NCBI GenBank assembly: GCA_026419335.1
Contig: JANZZP010000087.1
Span: forward strand, 8,487-72,486
From: Elusimicrobiales bacterium
GTDB lineage: Bacteria; Elusimicrobiota; Elusimicrobia; Elusimicrobiales; UBA9959
Length of the DNA: 64,000 nt
Direction of reading: 5' to 3'
The stretch's first letter is position 1; each line of letters starts with the position of its first letter. The translations under genes and the position numbers were made by a program. This document shows positions 54,101-62,653 of the stretch, one piece after another. Under the pieces are notes generated by a model. That model did not search any database and was not told where the DNA came from. It saw only the letters and a list, made by a program, of their open reading frames with translations.

Positions 54101-54633
54101 GTATTCGTTTGAAGTTCTTCTATTTCGTATGGTGGAAGTCCTGTTATAAAATAACTTGTTGAAATATTAATAAAAAAATTAGAATCAGTAGATACATCTA
54201 TCTGGTGTAATGTATCATTGGCATTATAAGAGGTATATGTTAATATGATTTTTGCTTTGGTGTCATTTATATACATATTTCTTATTATATTAGGATTATC
54301 TGCGATAGCTGTTAGAGTTACAGTTGATAATGTATTTGATATATACTGTGAATCAGATTCAGTTGAGATTTTTACTCTAAAATAGTATGAAGTATTTCCA
54401 GTAAGGTCTATAAATGTTGTTGAGTTTGATAATAAATTTGAAGATTTAAGTATGCTTACAAAATTATTTGTTGATAATTGAAAGATATATGAGTTTGCTC
54501 CTATTAGATTCCAAGTATATGTTATTGAAGTTGTATATACTGTTTGAGAGGGATTTAAAGAAGTAGAATATAAATTTAATTTAGATATTATAAAAGCTAT
54601 TAAAAATAGTAGCACTCTTGATAAGTTTTTCAT
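51097..54633 (-). CDS. Large surface protein: fibronectin-III repeats, ZU5-like domain, C-terminal sorting tail
   Basis: A 1178-residue exported protein. A signal peptide (about 1-23) is followed by around ten FN3 units (about 25-945) with recurring NTTYYFRV, NTTYYFRI and NTTYHFRI strands, a ZU5-like domain (about 950-1085: SIEVIIPPYSLGSATRLFI, GPITIKIPY, NLWVPLRS), and a tail (about 1088-1178) of the type-A sorting/FlgD kind (IYPNPYKP, WDGKNTNGKDISSGIYIVV). Tails of this kind direct secretion by the type IX route in Bacteroidetes; here it is only inferred. It is the first of a two-gene operon with the PorV-like gene. Possible role: adhesion or cell-surface display. Confidence 0.9.
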   Translation of the reverse strand: MKNLSRVLLFLIAFIISKLNLYSTSLNPSQTVYTTSITYTWNLIGANSYIFQLSTNNFVSILKSSNLLSNSTTFIDLTGNTSYYFRVKISTESDSQYISNTLSTVTLTAIADNPNIIRNMYINDTKAKIILTYTSYNANDTLHQIDVSTDSNFFINISTSYFITGLPPYEIEELQTNTTYYFRIKPIDRKGRPTLFSTIISTQTVAKLPDLLEIKVYITSITINWTPVNGLNENGSNGYSILITDEYDNVVFQTQISNPNISFQNIIDLSTNTFYKVNFSVLNSINVENKERYSITTLSPFVQNLNLVNISSFSAKFSWTPISPSTHTSGYILQASSSSLFTNYISSITYNPIQTQLEIIGLYPNTTYYFRVGSLNSDNMPNYSTTIDTMTLTMPLDKTVINYITYPFSIKATYELRPASTSPWGTYGYIFEVSTTSFNGGIIYSSYTSSNYINNLTISNLRPNLTYFMRVGTINGKGAINYSEIESRTTPFPNIQIHPYVSSYSSTTITISYSTADTDGYVVEVSTEEGFLQIDKTTSTTNNQQNQLTLYNLNTDSLYHIRVGAVFSESTNYFYITQPIRTLTEPPTVSNFKIYITSAHASWSEIYNSNGYFFEASTSPYFNPKIFSYTKYHQITNLDITGLIPNTTYHFRIGSINSSSESNYNFIIETSTLANFPIETPLSKHTTYSMQINYNPNSNPPDTLYLVEISSTNFIDHPLSTKSSWTYNSYAYFNELQSNTTYYKRITIYNRHMIPTGPVYFTPVATLAYKISNLTHITSTRTIILNWQDTSNAIGTPYLAEISSNGFITIISSYTLSKSATFYNLNGNTIYSARVSALNFSSIPSEYEVLKTTTRVEIPSIVNPTYINILLDGFSAQWDNNSNSTHTLYIIESSTHSDFSFLFRTNQTYQTSIVFGNLNFGTRYYVRIKARGINNEESEYLDLGSVETLYRAEKIINHTIQNILSIPFSYGSIEVIIPPYSLGSATRLFIEPISSIPQALSNAANLNHTGYAARVYIIPKVLFTGPITIKIPYSTLPPSVNPNNLVLARYDEEKNLWVPLRSHKTSNYIIGETYGFSIFAIMELIAANNIDNIKIYPNPYKPNTTPGYLTFSNLPPNTQIYIHSLSGELIKKLTTNNCGMVQWDGKNTNGKDISSGIYIVVIVSPDGKKVIKKIGIER

Positions 54634-54709
54634 TATATAAGATATATTTTACTTTTTTTAACTTAATTATTAACTTTTCTATTGAGAAATACATAGGTCC
54701 TTTGGACTC

Positions 54710-54738
54710 TTGACAGGTATTTATAAAACCTATAACAT
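54710..54738 (+). promoter_or_regulatory. Promoter of the TPR/kinase gene
   Basis: TTGACA at 54710-54715 (perfect -35), 17 nt, then TAACAT at 54733-54738. It has the same -10 and spacing as the gdhA promoter. Just upstream, GTCC-TTT-GGAC forms a small inverted repeat at the edge of the -35 that could be an operator. The expected start is about 54745, close to the first ATG at 54748. Confidence 0.6.
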
Positions 54739-54747
54739 ATAAATGGT

Positions 54748-57321
54748 ATGATAGGATATAGTAAGAGATTATATATTATGGCTACATTGTTGATATCTTT
54801 AATTTGTATTAGTTTTAGTTTTTCTCAGAACTCTCAAAGCTTACCAGATAGAGCTGTCCATCATTTAAAAGATGATAAGACATCTTTTACAAAAATAGAT
54901 ATAGATACAAATTCTATTAATCATTATCTTGAACACCATCTATTTGAAGAGAATATACGAGATCCTTATAGAATACTTAGAAGTTGGCATTTAATTAGAA
55001 GAAAACCAGAAAAAGTAGCAGATACATTCCTTGACCTTATTTCTTCTATTAGTGAGAATGAACAAAAGCGACTTATTGAAAGATATTCTGGACAGCTTTC
55101 TGTTCTGCTTGAAGAACTAGATAAAAAAAATTCTGTTAAATTTGAACCTGTTTTTGAAATACTTACAAGAAATAAATTTCCAATAGAGCCAGCGAATTTT
55201 GAAAATTTAAGACCCATTGCTGAAGATATAATTAGAAGATATGTTGATGAATATAACCAATTCTTACGTAGGATGCCACCAGAGAGAAGAACGATTGAAA
55301 TTTCAACTTCAACATTAAATTATGAGAATGCTGTTAATAAGCTTGTTGAATTTACTCGTAGAATAAGAACAAACCCTCATAGTTCTCTACCAATTGCTGA
55401 TAATTTGAGTGTAAAGTTTTCTACTAACACATCTGTTCAAAATACTCTTTCATATCTATTTCTTGAAAATTCTAAATATCAAGAGGCGGAAAAATATGCT
55501 TCTAAGTCAATTGAGATTGATTCAAAAGAAAACTTTGAAGCATACACTCTTAGGTCTCAAGCAAGATACTCTCTCAAAAATATTAAGGGTGCTATAGAGG
55601 ATATTAAAAAAGCAAGTGAAATAGATCCTTCTGATGAAACTGCACGTCTACTTGCTACTTATTTTTCGAAACAATCAGATTTTAGTTCATCTAAACTTTC
55701 GGCAGTGAAAGATAGTTTTAGTTCGAATTCTTCTGCTTTTGAAACTTCTCTTCCTGCATCTTCTAAAAAAATGAACACTTATCAAGATATAAATTTTTCA
55801 TCGTCTCCTGAAATCACAGATGACGATAAAAAAGCAAGTTATTATTTAAAAATGTCTCAGATAAAAGCTGAGATGAAAGATTACCCAGAAGCATTAAAAT
55901 ATGTAAATAAAGCCATTGAGAAAAATCCATCTAATCTTGATTCTTATATAGAAAGAGCAAATATATATAACTTGATGGGGAATTATACTGATGCTATAAA
56001 TGATACTACGTATGTTCTAAGACATGACCCTAACAATATATTTGCTCTAAATATACGTGCTTGGGCACTTTATAGGAAGGGAGAACTTGATGGTGCATAT
56101 TTAGATACTTCTAAAGCTATTGATATAAAACCTAATTTTGCAGATGCTATGTTTTTAAGGGCTCTTATATATGAAAAGCAAAGCAGATATGATGATATGC
56201 TTAGAGATTTAGAAAAAGCAAGTAGATTAAATCCAGCTTACACTTCTTATTTTAAAGATGCAATAGCAAGTTATTCTTATCGAGCACCTAATTTTATGAG
56301 TTATTATGATAGGAATAGAGATATTTTTTCTAAAGTTAAAAATTCTGAAGAAAAAACATCTTTTAATATAAAACGTTTTTCAATTTTATTAATGCTTACG
56401 ATTGTTGGTGGTGTGCTAATAGGTATTTCTCTTCTTCATATGTTATCGCCTAAAGTAACTCGTTCTACTACAAATAATTCTTCTTTATCCGTCTCAGATA
56501 CTATCACGCCAAATATATTTTATGAAGGAGTAGCTAGTGGTAAGTATAAAATACTTAAAAAAATTGGGCAGGGAGGTATGGGAACAGTCTATCTTGCTGT
56601 AGATCAATCTCTTAATCGCGAGGTTGCTATAAAGAAAATGAACGAAGATATTAAGATGAATGAGAGAGAAAAACAGAGATTTCTTGAAGAAGCAAGAACT
56701 GTGGCTATGCTTCATCATCCAAATATAATAGAAATATATACCATATTTGAGGAAAAGGGAGATCTTTATCTTGTTTTTGAATATATAGATGGAACGAGTC
56801 TTGATAAAAAGTTAGATTTATCTGTAAGAATGCCTTTTTTTGAAGTTAAAGATATAATTATATCTGTAGCTAAGGCTTTGAAATATGCTCACTCAAAAAA
56901 TGTTATTCACAGAGATCTTAAACTTTCCAATATTATGATTTCAAATGAAGGAATTATAAAAGTAACTGATTTTGGACTTGCTAAAGTGGTGAGAGAAGCC
57001 AAAGCTAGATATTCTTCAACTGAGGTTGTTGGAAGTCCTGCTTATATGGCTCCTGAGCAAGATCTTGGTATATTTTTAAAGGAATCAGATTTATATTCTT
57101 TGGGAGTTTGTATATATGAGCTTCTTGTTGGGGAGTTGCCTTTTAGTGGGCCAGATTATCATTATCAAAAGGAAAGAAAACTCTATACTCCACTTTCGCA
57201 GATAGTTGCTGGTTTACCTAAAAATCTTGATAGGATAATATCAAAACTTCTTGAACCAGATCCTCAATATCGATATCATACTGCAGATGAATTCTTATCT
57301 GATTTTGAAAAACTTTCATAA
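54748..57321 (+). CDS. Receptor-shaped TPR/transmembrane Ser/Thr protein kinase
   Basis: An 857-residue protein. A signal sequence (MATLLISLICISFSFSQ, after an N-terminal KR) precedes about 500 residues with tetratricopeptide repeats (about 230-510), one membrane helix (about 544-566) and a C-terminal Hanks kinase domain (about 598-857): IGQGGMGTVYLAVD, VAIKKM, HRDLKLSN, DFGLAKV, GSPAYMAPEQ. All catalytic motifs are intact. The order gives TPRs outside and kinase inside, the reverse of most bacterial kinases, which are N-terminal. ATG 54748 and ATG 54778 are both possible. It lies opposite the FN3 gene and has its own promoter. Confidence 0.92.
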   Translation: MIGYSKRLYIMATLLISLICISFSFSQNSQSLPDRAVHHLKDDKTSFTKIDIDTNSINHYLEHHLFEENIRDPYRILRSWHLIRRKPEKVADTFLDLISSISENEQKRLIERYSGQLSVLLEELDKKNSVKFEPVFEILTRNKFPIEPANFENLRPIAEDIIRRYVDEYNQFLRRMPPERRTIEISTSTLNYENAVNKLVEFTRRIRTNPHSSLPIADNLSVKFSTNTSVQNTLSYLFLENSKYQEAEKYASKSIEIDSKENFEAYTLRSQARYSLKNIKGAIEDIKKASEIDPSDETARLLATYFSKQSDFSSSKLSAVKDSFSSNSSAFETSLPASSKKMNTYQDINFSSSPEITDDDKKASYYLKMSQIKAEMKDYPEALKYVNKAIEKNPSNLDSYIERANIYNLMGNYTDAINDTTYVLRHDPNNIFALNIRAWALYRKGELDGAYLDTSKAIDIKPNFADAMFLRALIYEKQSRYDDMLRDLEKASRLNPAYTSYFKDAIASYSYRAPNFMSYYDRNRDIFSKVKNSEEKTSFNIKRFSILLMLTIVGGVLIGISLLHMLSPKVTRSTTNNSSLSVSDTITPNIFYEGVASGKYKILKKIGQGGMGTVYLAVDQSLNREVAIKKMNEDIKMNEREKQRFLEEARTVAMLHHPNIIEIYTIFEEKGDLYLVFEYIDGTSLDKKLDLSVRMPFFEVKDIIISVAKALKYAHSKNVIHRDLKLSNIMISNEGIIKVTDFGLAKVVREAKARYSSTEVVGSPAYMAPEQDLGIFLKESDLYSLGVCIYELLVGELPFSGPDYHYQKERKLYTPLSQIVAGLPKNLDRIISKLLEPDPQYRYHTADEFLSDFEKLS

Positions 57322-57390
57322 TAATATAAATAGTTAGACTTATTGTCTTTAATAAGAAAAAAATCTGCTAAAATTTATAATGGAGGTTTT

Positions 57391-58413
57391 ATGAAAGCTC
57401 TTATTAAAAAATATTCTGAAAAAGGAATATGGCTTGAAGATGTTCCAGAACCTATTTGTGGAGATAATGATGTAAAGATAAAAGTAAAACAAACATCAAT
57501 TTGTGGTACAGATATTCATATATATAAGTGGGATGAGTGGGCAAAAAAAACTATTCCAGTCCCTATGATTATAGGGCATGAATTTGTTGGTGAGATAGTG
57601 GAGGTCGGTAAAAATGTTAAAGGTTATAAAATAGGACAAAGAGCAAGTGCTGAAGGACATATTACATGTGGATATTGTCGTAATTGTAGGGCTGGGAAGA
57701 GACATCTCTGTATTAACACAAAAGGGATAGGAGTAAATATTCCTGGAGCTTTTGCTGAGTATATTGTAGTGCCTCAGGAAAATGTTTTTCCAGTGCCTGA
57801 TGTAGTTAGTGATGATGAAGCAAGTATCTTTGATCCCCTTGGAAATGCAGTTCATACAGTTCTTTCTTTTGATGTTTCTGGCGAGGATGTACTTATTACT
57901 GGTGCTGGTCCAATAGGTATAATGTCTGCTATTATATGTAAATATCTTGGCGCAAGACATATTGTTATTACCGATATAAACGATTATAGAATAAATCTTG
58001 CTAAAGAATGTGGAATAAAAAATGTTGTTGATGTAAGAAAAGAAAACCTTAAAGATGTTATTAAGATACTTAAAATGACAGAAGGATTTGATATTGGTTT
58101 TGAGATGAGTGGCAGTCCTCAAGCTTTTAATGATATGATTGAAGTTCTTAGAATGGGGGCTGGTATAGGTTTACTTGGAATTTTACCTGATAATACCCAA
58201 ATTCCATGGAGTAAATTTATATTTAAAGCATTTACAGTAAAATGTATATATGGTAGGCAAATATTTGAAACTTGGTACAAAATGGCATCTATGATAGCTG
58301 GTGGACTTAACATAAAGGGAGCAATTACCCATCATTTTAATATAACTGATTACCAAAAAGCTTTTGAGGTTATGGCATCTGGAAATAGTGGGAAAGTTAT
58401 ATTGCGGTGGTAA
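57391..58413 (+). CDS. tdh: L-threonine 3-dehydrogenase
   Basis: A zinc-dependent medium-chain dehydrogenase of 340 residues that oxidises threonine to 2-amino-3-ketobutyrate. Catalytic zinc ligands are in [15 protein letters not shown] and [10 protein letters not shown], structural zinc in [15 protein letters not shown], and NAD binding in [16 protein letters not shown]. Sequence is close to Tdh throughout. The start is ATG 57391, preceded by ATGGAGG; an upstream in-frame start at 57343 would add 16 unrelated residues. It overlaps none of its neighbours; the next gene begins 2 nt after its stop. Confidence 0.95.
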   Translation: MKALIKKYSEKGIWLEDVPEPICGDNDVKIKVKQTSICGTDIHIYKWDEWAKKTIPVPMIIGHEFVGEIVEVGKNVKGYKIGQRASAEGHITCGYCRNCRAGKRHLCINTKGIGVNIPGAFAEYIVVPQENVFPVPDVVSDDEASIFDPLGNAVHTVLSFDVSGEDVLITGAGPIGIMSAIICKYLGARHIVITDINDYRINLAKECGIKNVVDVRKENLKDVIKILKMTEGFDIGFEMSGSPQAFNDMIEVLRMGAGIGLLGILPDNTQIPWSKFIFKAFTVKCIYGRQIFETWYKMASMIAGGLNIKGAITHHFNITDYQKAFEVMASGNSGKVILRW

Positions 58414-58415
58414 GT

Positions 58416-59597
58416 GTGAGATATCTTTTCCTTTTACCTGTTTTGCTTTATATAACATCATGTTCCTATATTGATTCGAAACTTGGAGATTATTATTATT
58501 CAAAAGCAAAGAAAATAAGTTCTAAGGATGAAGTGACAGAAGTTGAAATAGAAAAATTTTTTAAATATATAATAAAAGCAATTGAAAAGAAAAAAAATAT
58601 TCCTGAAGCTGTAGATATAGTTGATTCTGTTACTGATGCAAGTTTAAAAGCAGGATATTTAAAAGCTTACGATTATCAGTTTAAGTTTTATAAGAGGTAT
58701 ATAGAGGTTAATCCTTATGCTTGGAATGTTTATCTTAATATTATAAATATATTTGCTCTTAAAGGTGATATTTATAATCTTACAAATATTGCAAGTGATT
58801 TTGATAAAAATTCGAATCTAAAACCAGAATTTAAACTTCTCTCTTTTATAACAAAAACAAACTTATTATACTGGCTTGAAAGTTATGGATATCTTTCTCT
58901 TAGTGATGATTATGAAACTGTAATAGATTATCTTGATAGATATTGTAGAACATTTAAAGAATTAAACGATATAATACTACTTGAAAGAGAGGGATTTTTT
59001 AAAAATGCTGATTCTAAACTTTATTATTATTATCTTACTTCAATAAATGACCTTATGACTAAAGAAAACTTTGTTGTTAAAAATTGTGAAATAAATACAA
59101 GAATAAAGTCAAATCAAGCCTATTCTAGAATTATTAGATATTTTGTTACTGCTAATAAATATCTTTCTAAGCAAGAATATTCTAATGCAATAATGTATTA
59201 TAAAGCAGCTTTAAATATAAATGAAAGATTTATTGAGGCTAGAAAAGGGCTGATTGAGTCGGAATTTCAAAATGCTCTTTCAATATCATTAATGAAAAAA
59301 AACAGCGAAAGTTTAATTGAACTGATTTATGAAAAACTTTCAGATGTTGATGATATGCTTCAAGAAAAAAAGAACGGATTGGGAACTGCTGTGCCGTTTA
59401 TAACTGATGATAAGGTAATTTCATCTATCTATACTCTTAAAGCAGCAATGATAAGCGTAATATATGAAAATGAAAAAAATGAAAAGAAAAAAAACTCTCA
59501 TTTTAAAATTCTAAATTTCTTATTAAATGAAGCAATAAAATATGATCCAACCAATAGACTTGCAAGAGAATTATACGAAAGATTTATAAAAAAATAG
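58416..59597 (+). CDS. TPR-like helical lipoprotein of unknown function
   Basis: A 393-residue predicted lipoprotein. The signal peptide (MRYLFLLPVLLYITSC) ends at a lipobox Cys. The rest is helical, with weak TPR-type units (KYLSKQEYSNAIMYYKAAL, NERFIEARKGLIESEF). GTG 58416 is chosen: GGTGG lies five bases before it and the signal peptide begins there. It follows tdh by 2 nt and is followed by the next gene after 1 nt. I do not recognise a named family. Confidence 0.7.
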   Translation: MRYLFLLPVLLYITSCSYIDSKLGDYYYSKAKKISSKDEVTEVEIEKFFKYIIKAIEKKKNIPEAVDIVDSVTDASLKAGYLKAYDYQFKFYKRYIEVNPYAWNVYLNIINIFALKGDIYNLTNIASDFDKNSNLKPEFKLLSFITKTNLLYWLESYGYLSLSDDYETVIDYLDRYCRTFKELNDIILLEREGFFKNADSKLYYYYLTSINDLMTKENFVVKNCEINTRIKSNQAYSRIIRYFVTANKYLSKQEYSNAIMYYKAALNINERFIEARKGLIESEFQNALSISLMKKNSESLIELIYEKLSDVDDMLQEKKNGLGTAVPFITDDKVISSIYTLKAAMISVIYENEKNEKKKNSHFKILNFLLNEAIKYDPTNRLARELYERFIKK

Positions 59598-59598
59598 A

Positions 59599-60126
59599 AT
59601 GCTTGTTTTATTGCTGTATATATTTTTAAGCTTTGGTATATGTTTTGAGGATAAATTTTCGGCACGTGGTATATTTGTAACTGTGGAATATAAAGGAGAA
59701 GTTGTAAAAGGAACAATATTATATTCATTTAAGTTTTTAAACATATCAGATTTGATTGAAATATATTCAATTCCATTTTATTTAATTAAGGATATTACAC
59801 ATTTGAATTTAGAAAAATCTTTTAAATTAAAATTTTATGGTCATAATTTTTATCTTTTTAGATATATAGCATCATTTACTAAACATAAAAATAATAATTT
59901 AGTATCTAATCAAGTTAATTATAATTCTTATGAAGAGACTGATTTTTTTGATTATTATTTTAAAAATATTGATAAGAATTTTAGTTTTTATCTTTTTGAT
60001 ATGACATTCCAATCTTTGTCTAAAGAATACTCATATATCCCAAAACATGCAAGAAAAAATTTTATAAATGATTTAGGAATATTGTTTAACAATTCTCTAT
60101 TTAACATTAATAAATTGCTAAAATAA
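59599..60126 (+). CDS. Small exported protein of unknown function
   Basis: A 175-residue protein with a signal peptide (MLVLLLYIFLSFGICF) and a beta-rich body containing YKGEVVKGTILYSFKFLN and IDKNFSFYLFDMTF. No known motif is seen. It begins 1 nt after the preceding lipoprotein gene, so the two are probably co-translated. The signal peptide has a Cys at its end, but without a clear lipobox. Confidence 0.6.
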   Translation: MLVLLLYIFLSFGICFEDKFSARGIFVTVEYKGEVVKGTILYSFKFLNISDLIEIYSIPFYLIKDITHLNLEKSFKLKFYGHNFYLFRYIASFTKHKNNNLVSNQVNYNSYEETDFFDYYFKNIDKNFSFYLFDMTFQSLSKEYSYIPKHARKNFINDLGILFNNSLFNINKLLK

Positions 60127-60158
60127 TAATTTGATAATTTAAGGAGGGAGGATATTTT

Positions 60159-61025
60159 ATGAAAGGTATTATACTTGCCGGTGGTAGTGGAACTAGACTG
60201 TATCCTATAACTAAGGCAATTACAAAACAATTACTTCCAATATACGATAAACCTATGATTTACTATCCTCTTTCCATTTTAATGCTTGCAGATATAAAAG
60301 ATGTGCTAATAATATCTACTCCAAACGATATATCAAGGTTTAAAGATTTATTTGGTGATGGAAAAAATTTGGGGATGAATTTTTCATATAAAATACAGGA
60401 AAAACCAAATGGAATCGCTGAGGCGTTCATAATAGGGAGTGATTTTATTGGAAATGATTCAGTTGCTTTGGTTCTTGGAGATAATGTTTTTTATGGACAT
60501 GGAATGACTGATTTGCTTAAATCTGCTAAACAAAAAACAAATGAGTTTGCTACTGTATTTGCTTATTATGTGAATGACCCACAAAGATATGGTATTATTG
60601 AGTTTGATAATTTAGCTATACCAGTTAGCATTGAGGAAAAACCTAAAAATCCAAAATCTAATTGGGCAGTTGTTGGGTTGTATTTTTATCCAAATAATGT
60701 AGTAGATATTGCTAAATCGCTTAAACCTTCTTGGCGTGGAGAACTTGAAATAACAGATGTAAATAAAAGATATCTTGAAATGAAAAAACTTAGAGTTGAG
60801 CTTATGGGTCGTGGCTATGCTTGGCTTGATACTGGTACGGCAGAGAGTTTAATAGAAGCTAGTAAGTTTATAGAAATAATAGAAAAGAGACAAGGTTTAA
60901 AAATTGGATGTATAGAGGAGATAGCTTGGAGGAATGGTTATATAACTGATTTGGAACTACTGAATATTGCTTCTAAATATCCAAATTCTTATGGAGAATA
61001 TCTTAAAAATTTAGTTAAAAGGTGA
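60159..61025 (+). CDS. rfbA: Glucose-1-phosphate thymidylyltransferase
   Basis: First enzyme of dTDP-rhamnose synthesis: glucose-1-phosphate plus dTTP to dTDP-glucose. The 288-residue protein carries [14 protein letters not shown] with its catalytic Arg, [31 protein letters not shown] and [10 protein letters not shown]. It starts after AAGGAGGGAGG and is joined to rfbC by a 4-nt overlap. The operon it begins (rfbA-rfbC-rfbB-gmd-manC) supplies sugar donors for surface polysaccharide; the promoter may lie further upstream, because no gap over 32 nt precedes it. Confidence 0.97.
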   Translation: MKGIILAGGSGTRLYPITKAITKQLLPIYDKPMIYYPLSILMLADIKDVLIISTPNDISRFKDLFGDGKNLGMNFSYKIQEKPNGIAEAFIIGSDFIGNDSVALVLGDNVFYGHGMTDLLKSAKQKTNEFATVFAYYVNDPQRYGIIEFDNLAIPVSIEEKPKNPKSNWAVVGLYFYPNNVVDIAKSLKPSWRGELEITDVNKRYLEMKKLRVELMGRGYAWLDTGTAESLIEASKFIEIIEKRQGLKIGCIEEIAWRNGYITDLELLNIASKYPNSYGEYLKNLVKR

Positions 61026-61564
61026 TTATGCCATTTGAATTTGAAAAAACCTATATAGATGGACTTATTTTAATTAAACCAAAAACTTTTTTAGATAGAC
61101 GCGGTTTTTTTAGAGAAACTTTCAAAAAAACTGATTTTGAAAATATTGGTATAAATGTTAATTTTGTTCAAGATAATTTTTCTTATTCAATTAAAAATGT
61201 TATACGTGGACTTCACTACCAAAGAGAACCAAAAGAGCAAGCAAAGCTTGTTAGTTGTATCTATGGGGAGATTTTTGATGTTGCTGTAGATTTGAGAAAA
61301 AACTCTTCAACATATCTTAAATGGTATGGTGTTAGTTTAAGGCATGATAATGGTTGGATGCTTTACATCCCGCGCGGTTTTGCTCATGGATTTGCCGTAA
61401 AATCTGAATTTGCTTGTGTGTATTATAAATGTGATGAGGAATACTCACCGGAATATGATAGTGGAGTAAGATATGATGACCCAAATATTGCAATAGATTG
61501 GGGAATTAAAGAACCAATTATATCTGAAAAAGACTTAAAACTTCCGTTTTTATATATAAAATAA
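61022..61564 (+). CDS. rfbC: dTDP-4-dehydrorhamnose 3,5-epimerase
   Basis: A cupin-fold epimerase of 180 residues that acts on C3 and C5 of dTDP-4-keto-6-deoxyglucose. Family motifs: [28 protein letters not shown] with catalytic His, [18 protein letters not shown], and [11 protein letters not shown]. It overlaps rfbA by 4 nt. The usual last step, rfbD reductase, is not found in the window, so the final sugar is undetermined. Confidence 0.96.
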   Translation: MIMPFEFEKTYIDGLILIKPKTFLDRRGFFRETFKKTDFENIGINVNFVQDNFSYSIKNVIRGLHYQREPKEQAKLVSCIYGEIFDVAVDLRKNSSTYLKWYGVSLRHDNGWMLYIPRGFAHGFAVKSEFACVYYKCDEEYSPEYDSGVRYDDPNIAIDWGIKEPIISEKDLKLPFLYIK

Positions 61565-61575
61565 AAGGAGAATGT

Positions 61576-62652
61576 ATGAAAAGTATAATGGTAACAGGTG
61601 GTTATGGTTTTATTGGTTCCAATTTTATTAGGTATTTATTTTATGATTCTGATTTTAATGGTTTTGTTTTAAACTATGATAAACTGACATATGCTGCAAA
61701 TCCTCTTAATTTAATAGATATAGAAAAAAAATTTTCTAAAAGATATAAGTTTATAAAAGGGGATATATGTAATTATAATTTTGTGAAAAAGATTATAGAA
61801 GATTATAATATAGATACAATAGTGCATTTTGCTGCTGAAAGTCATGTGGATAGATCAATATATGGTCCAGGTAATTTTATTAAAACAAATATTGTTGGAA
61901 CTTTTACTCTTCTTGAAGTTGTAAGATATTTTCATTCTAAAAATAAATCAATAAGATTTCATCACGTAAGTACAGATGAAGTTTACGGTTCACTTGGACC
62001 ACGTGGATATTTTTATGAAACAACACCTTACTCACCAAGAAGTCCTTATTCAGCTTCCAAAGCTTCTAGTGACCATTTAGTTAGAGCATACTATCATACA
62101 TATGGAATAGCAACTACACTAACAAATTGTTCTAATAACTATGGACCGTATCAATTTCCAGAAAAATTAATTCCTTTAATGATATTAAACGCTGTAGAAG
62201 GTAAGCCACTTCCAGTTTATGGAGATGGTAAAAATGTTAGAGATTGGCTTTATGTATGGGATCATGCTTGTGCAATTTATCTTGTTTTAAAAAAAGGTAG
62301 GATTGGTGAAACTTATAATATAGGTGGCGAATGTGAGAAGAAAAATATTGATGTGGTAAATATGATATGTGATGTGCTTGAAGATATTTATCCTTCGTCT
62401 AAAAATAAATTTCTTAATGGTAAAAAGTATAAAGATCTAATAACATTTGTTAAAGATAGACCAGGCCATGATAGGAGATATGCTATAAACTGTGATAAAA
62501 TAAAAAAGGAACTTGGCTGGAATAGGAAATATGATTTTGATAATGGCATTATGCTTACTATAAAATGGTATCTTGAAAATAAAAAATGGGTAGATAGTGT
62601 AAGAAGTGGAAACTATCTTAACTGGATTAAGAAAAATTATAATAGGAGATAA
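61576..62652 (+). CDS. rfbB: dTDP-glucose 4,6-dehydratase
   Basis: A short-chain dehydrogenase/reductase of 358 residues forming dTDP-4-keto-6-deoxyglucose. The NAD fold is GGYGFIGSNFIRY, catalytic region HVSTDEVYGSLG and YSASKASSDHLVRAYYHTYG with Tyr and Lys of the YxxxK motif, and later NCSNNYGPYQFPEKLIPL. Its start follows AAAGGAG. It is followed after 1 nt by gmd. The reaction comes between RfbA and RfbC, although the gene order is A, C, B. Confidence 0.97.
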   Translation: MKSIMVTGGYGFIGSNFIRYLFYDSDFNGFVLNYDKLTYAANPLNLIDIEKKFSKRYKFIKGDICNYNFVKKIIEDYNIDTIVHFAAESHVDRSIYGPGNFIKTNIVGTFTLLEVVRYFHSKNKSIRFHHVSTDEVYGSLGPRGYFYETTPYSPRSPYSASKASSDHLVRAYYHTYGIATTLTNCSNNYGPYQFPEKLIPLMILNAVEGKPLPVYGDGKNVRDWLYVWDHACAIYLVLKKGRIGETYNIGGECEKKNIDVVNMICDVLEDIYPSSKNKFLNGKKYKDLITFVKDRPGHDRRYAINCDKIKKELGWNRKYDFDNGIMLTIKWYLENKKWVDSVRSGNYLNWIKKNYNRR

Positions 62653-62653
62653 A

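Noticed and set aside
51097..54633. DNA-level tandem repeat array in the FN3 gene
   Set aside because: The repetition is at protein level only; units differ in length and base sequence, so it is a repeated domain and not a tandem DNA repeat or CRISPR-like array.
57496..58122. A 208-codon minus-strand frame opposite tdh
   Set aside because: Tdh is certain from its zinc and NAD motifs. The antisense frame is rich in Asn, Ile, Tyr and Ser, as expected from reversed codons, and shows no domain.
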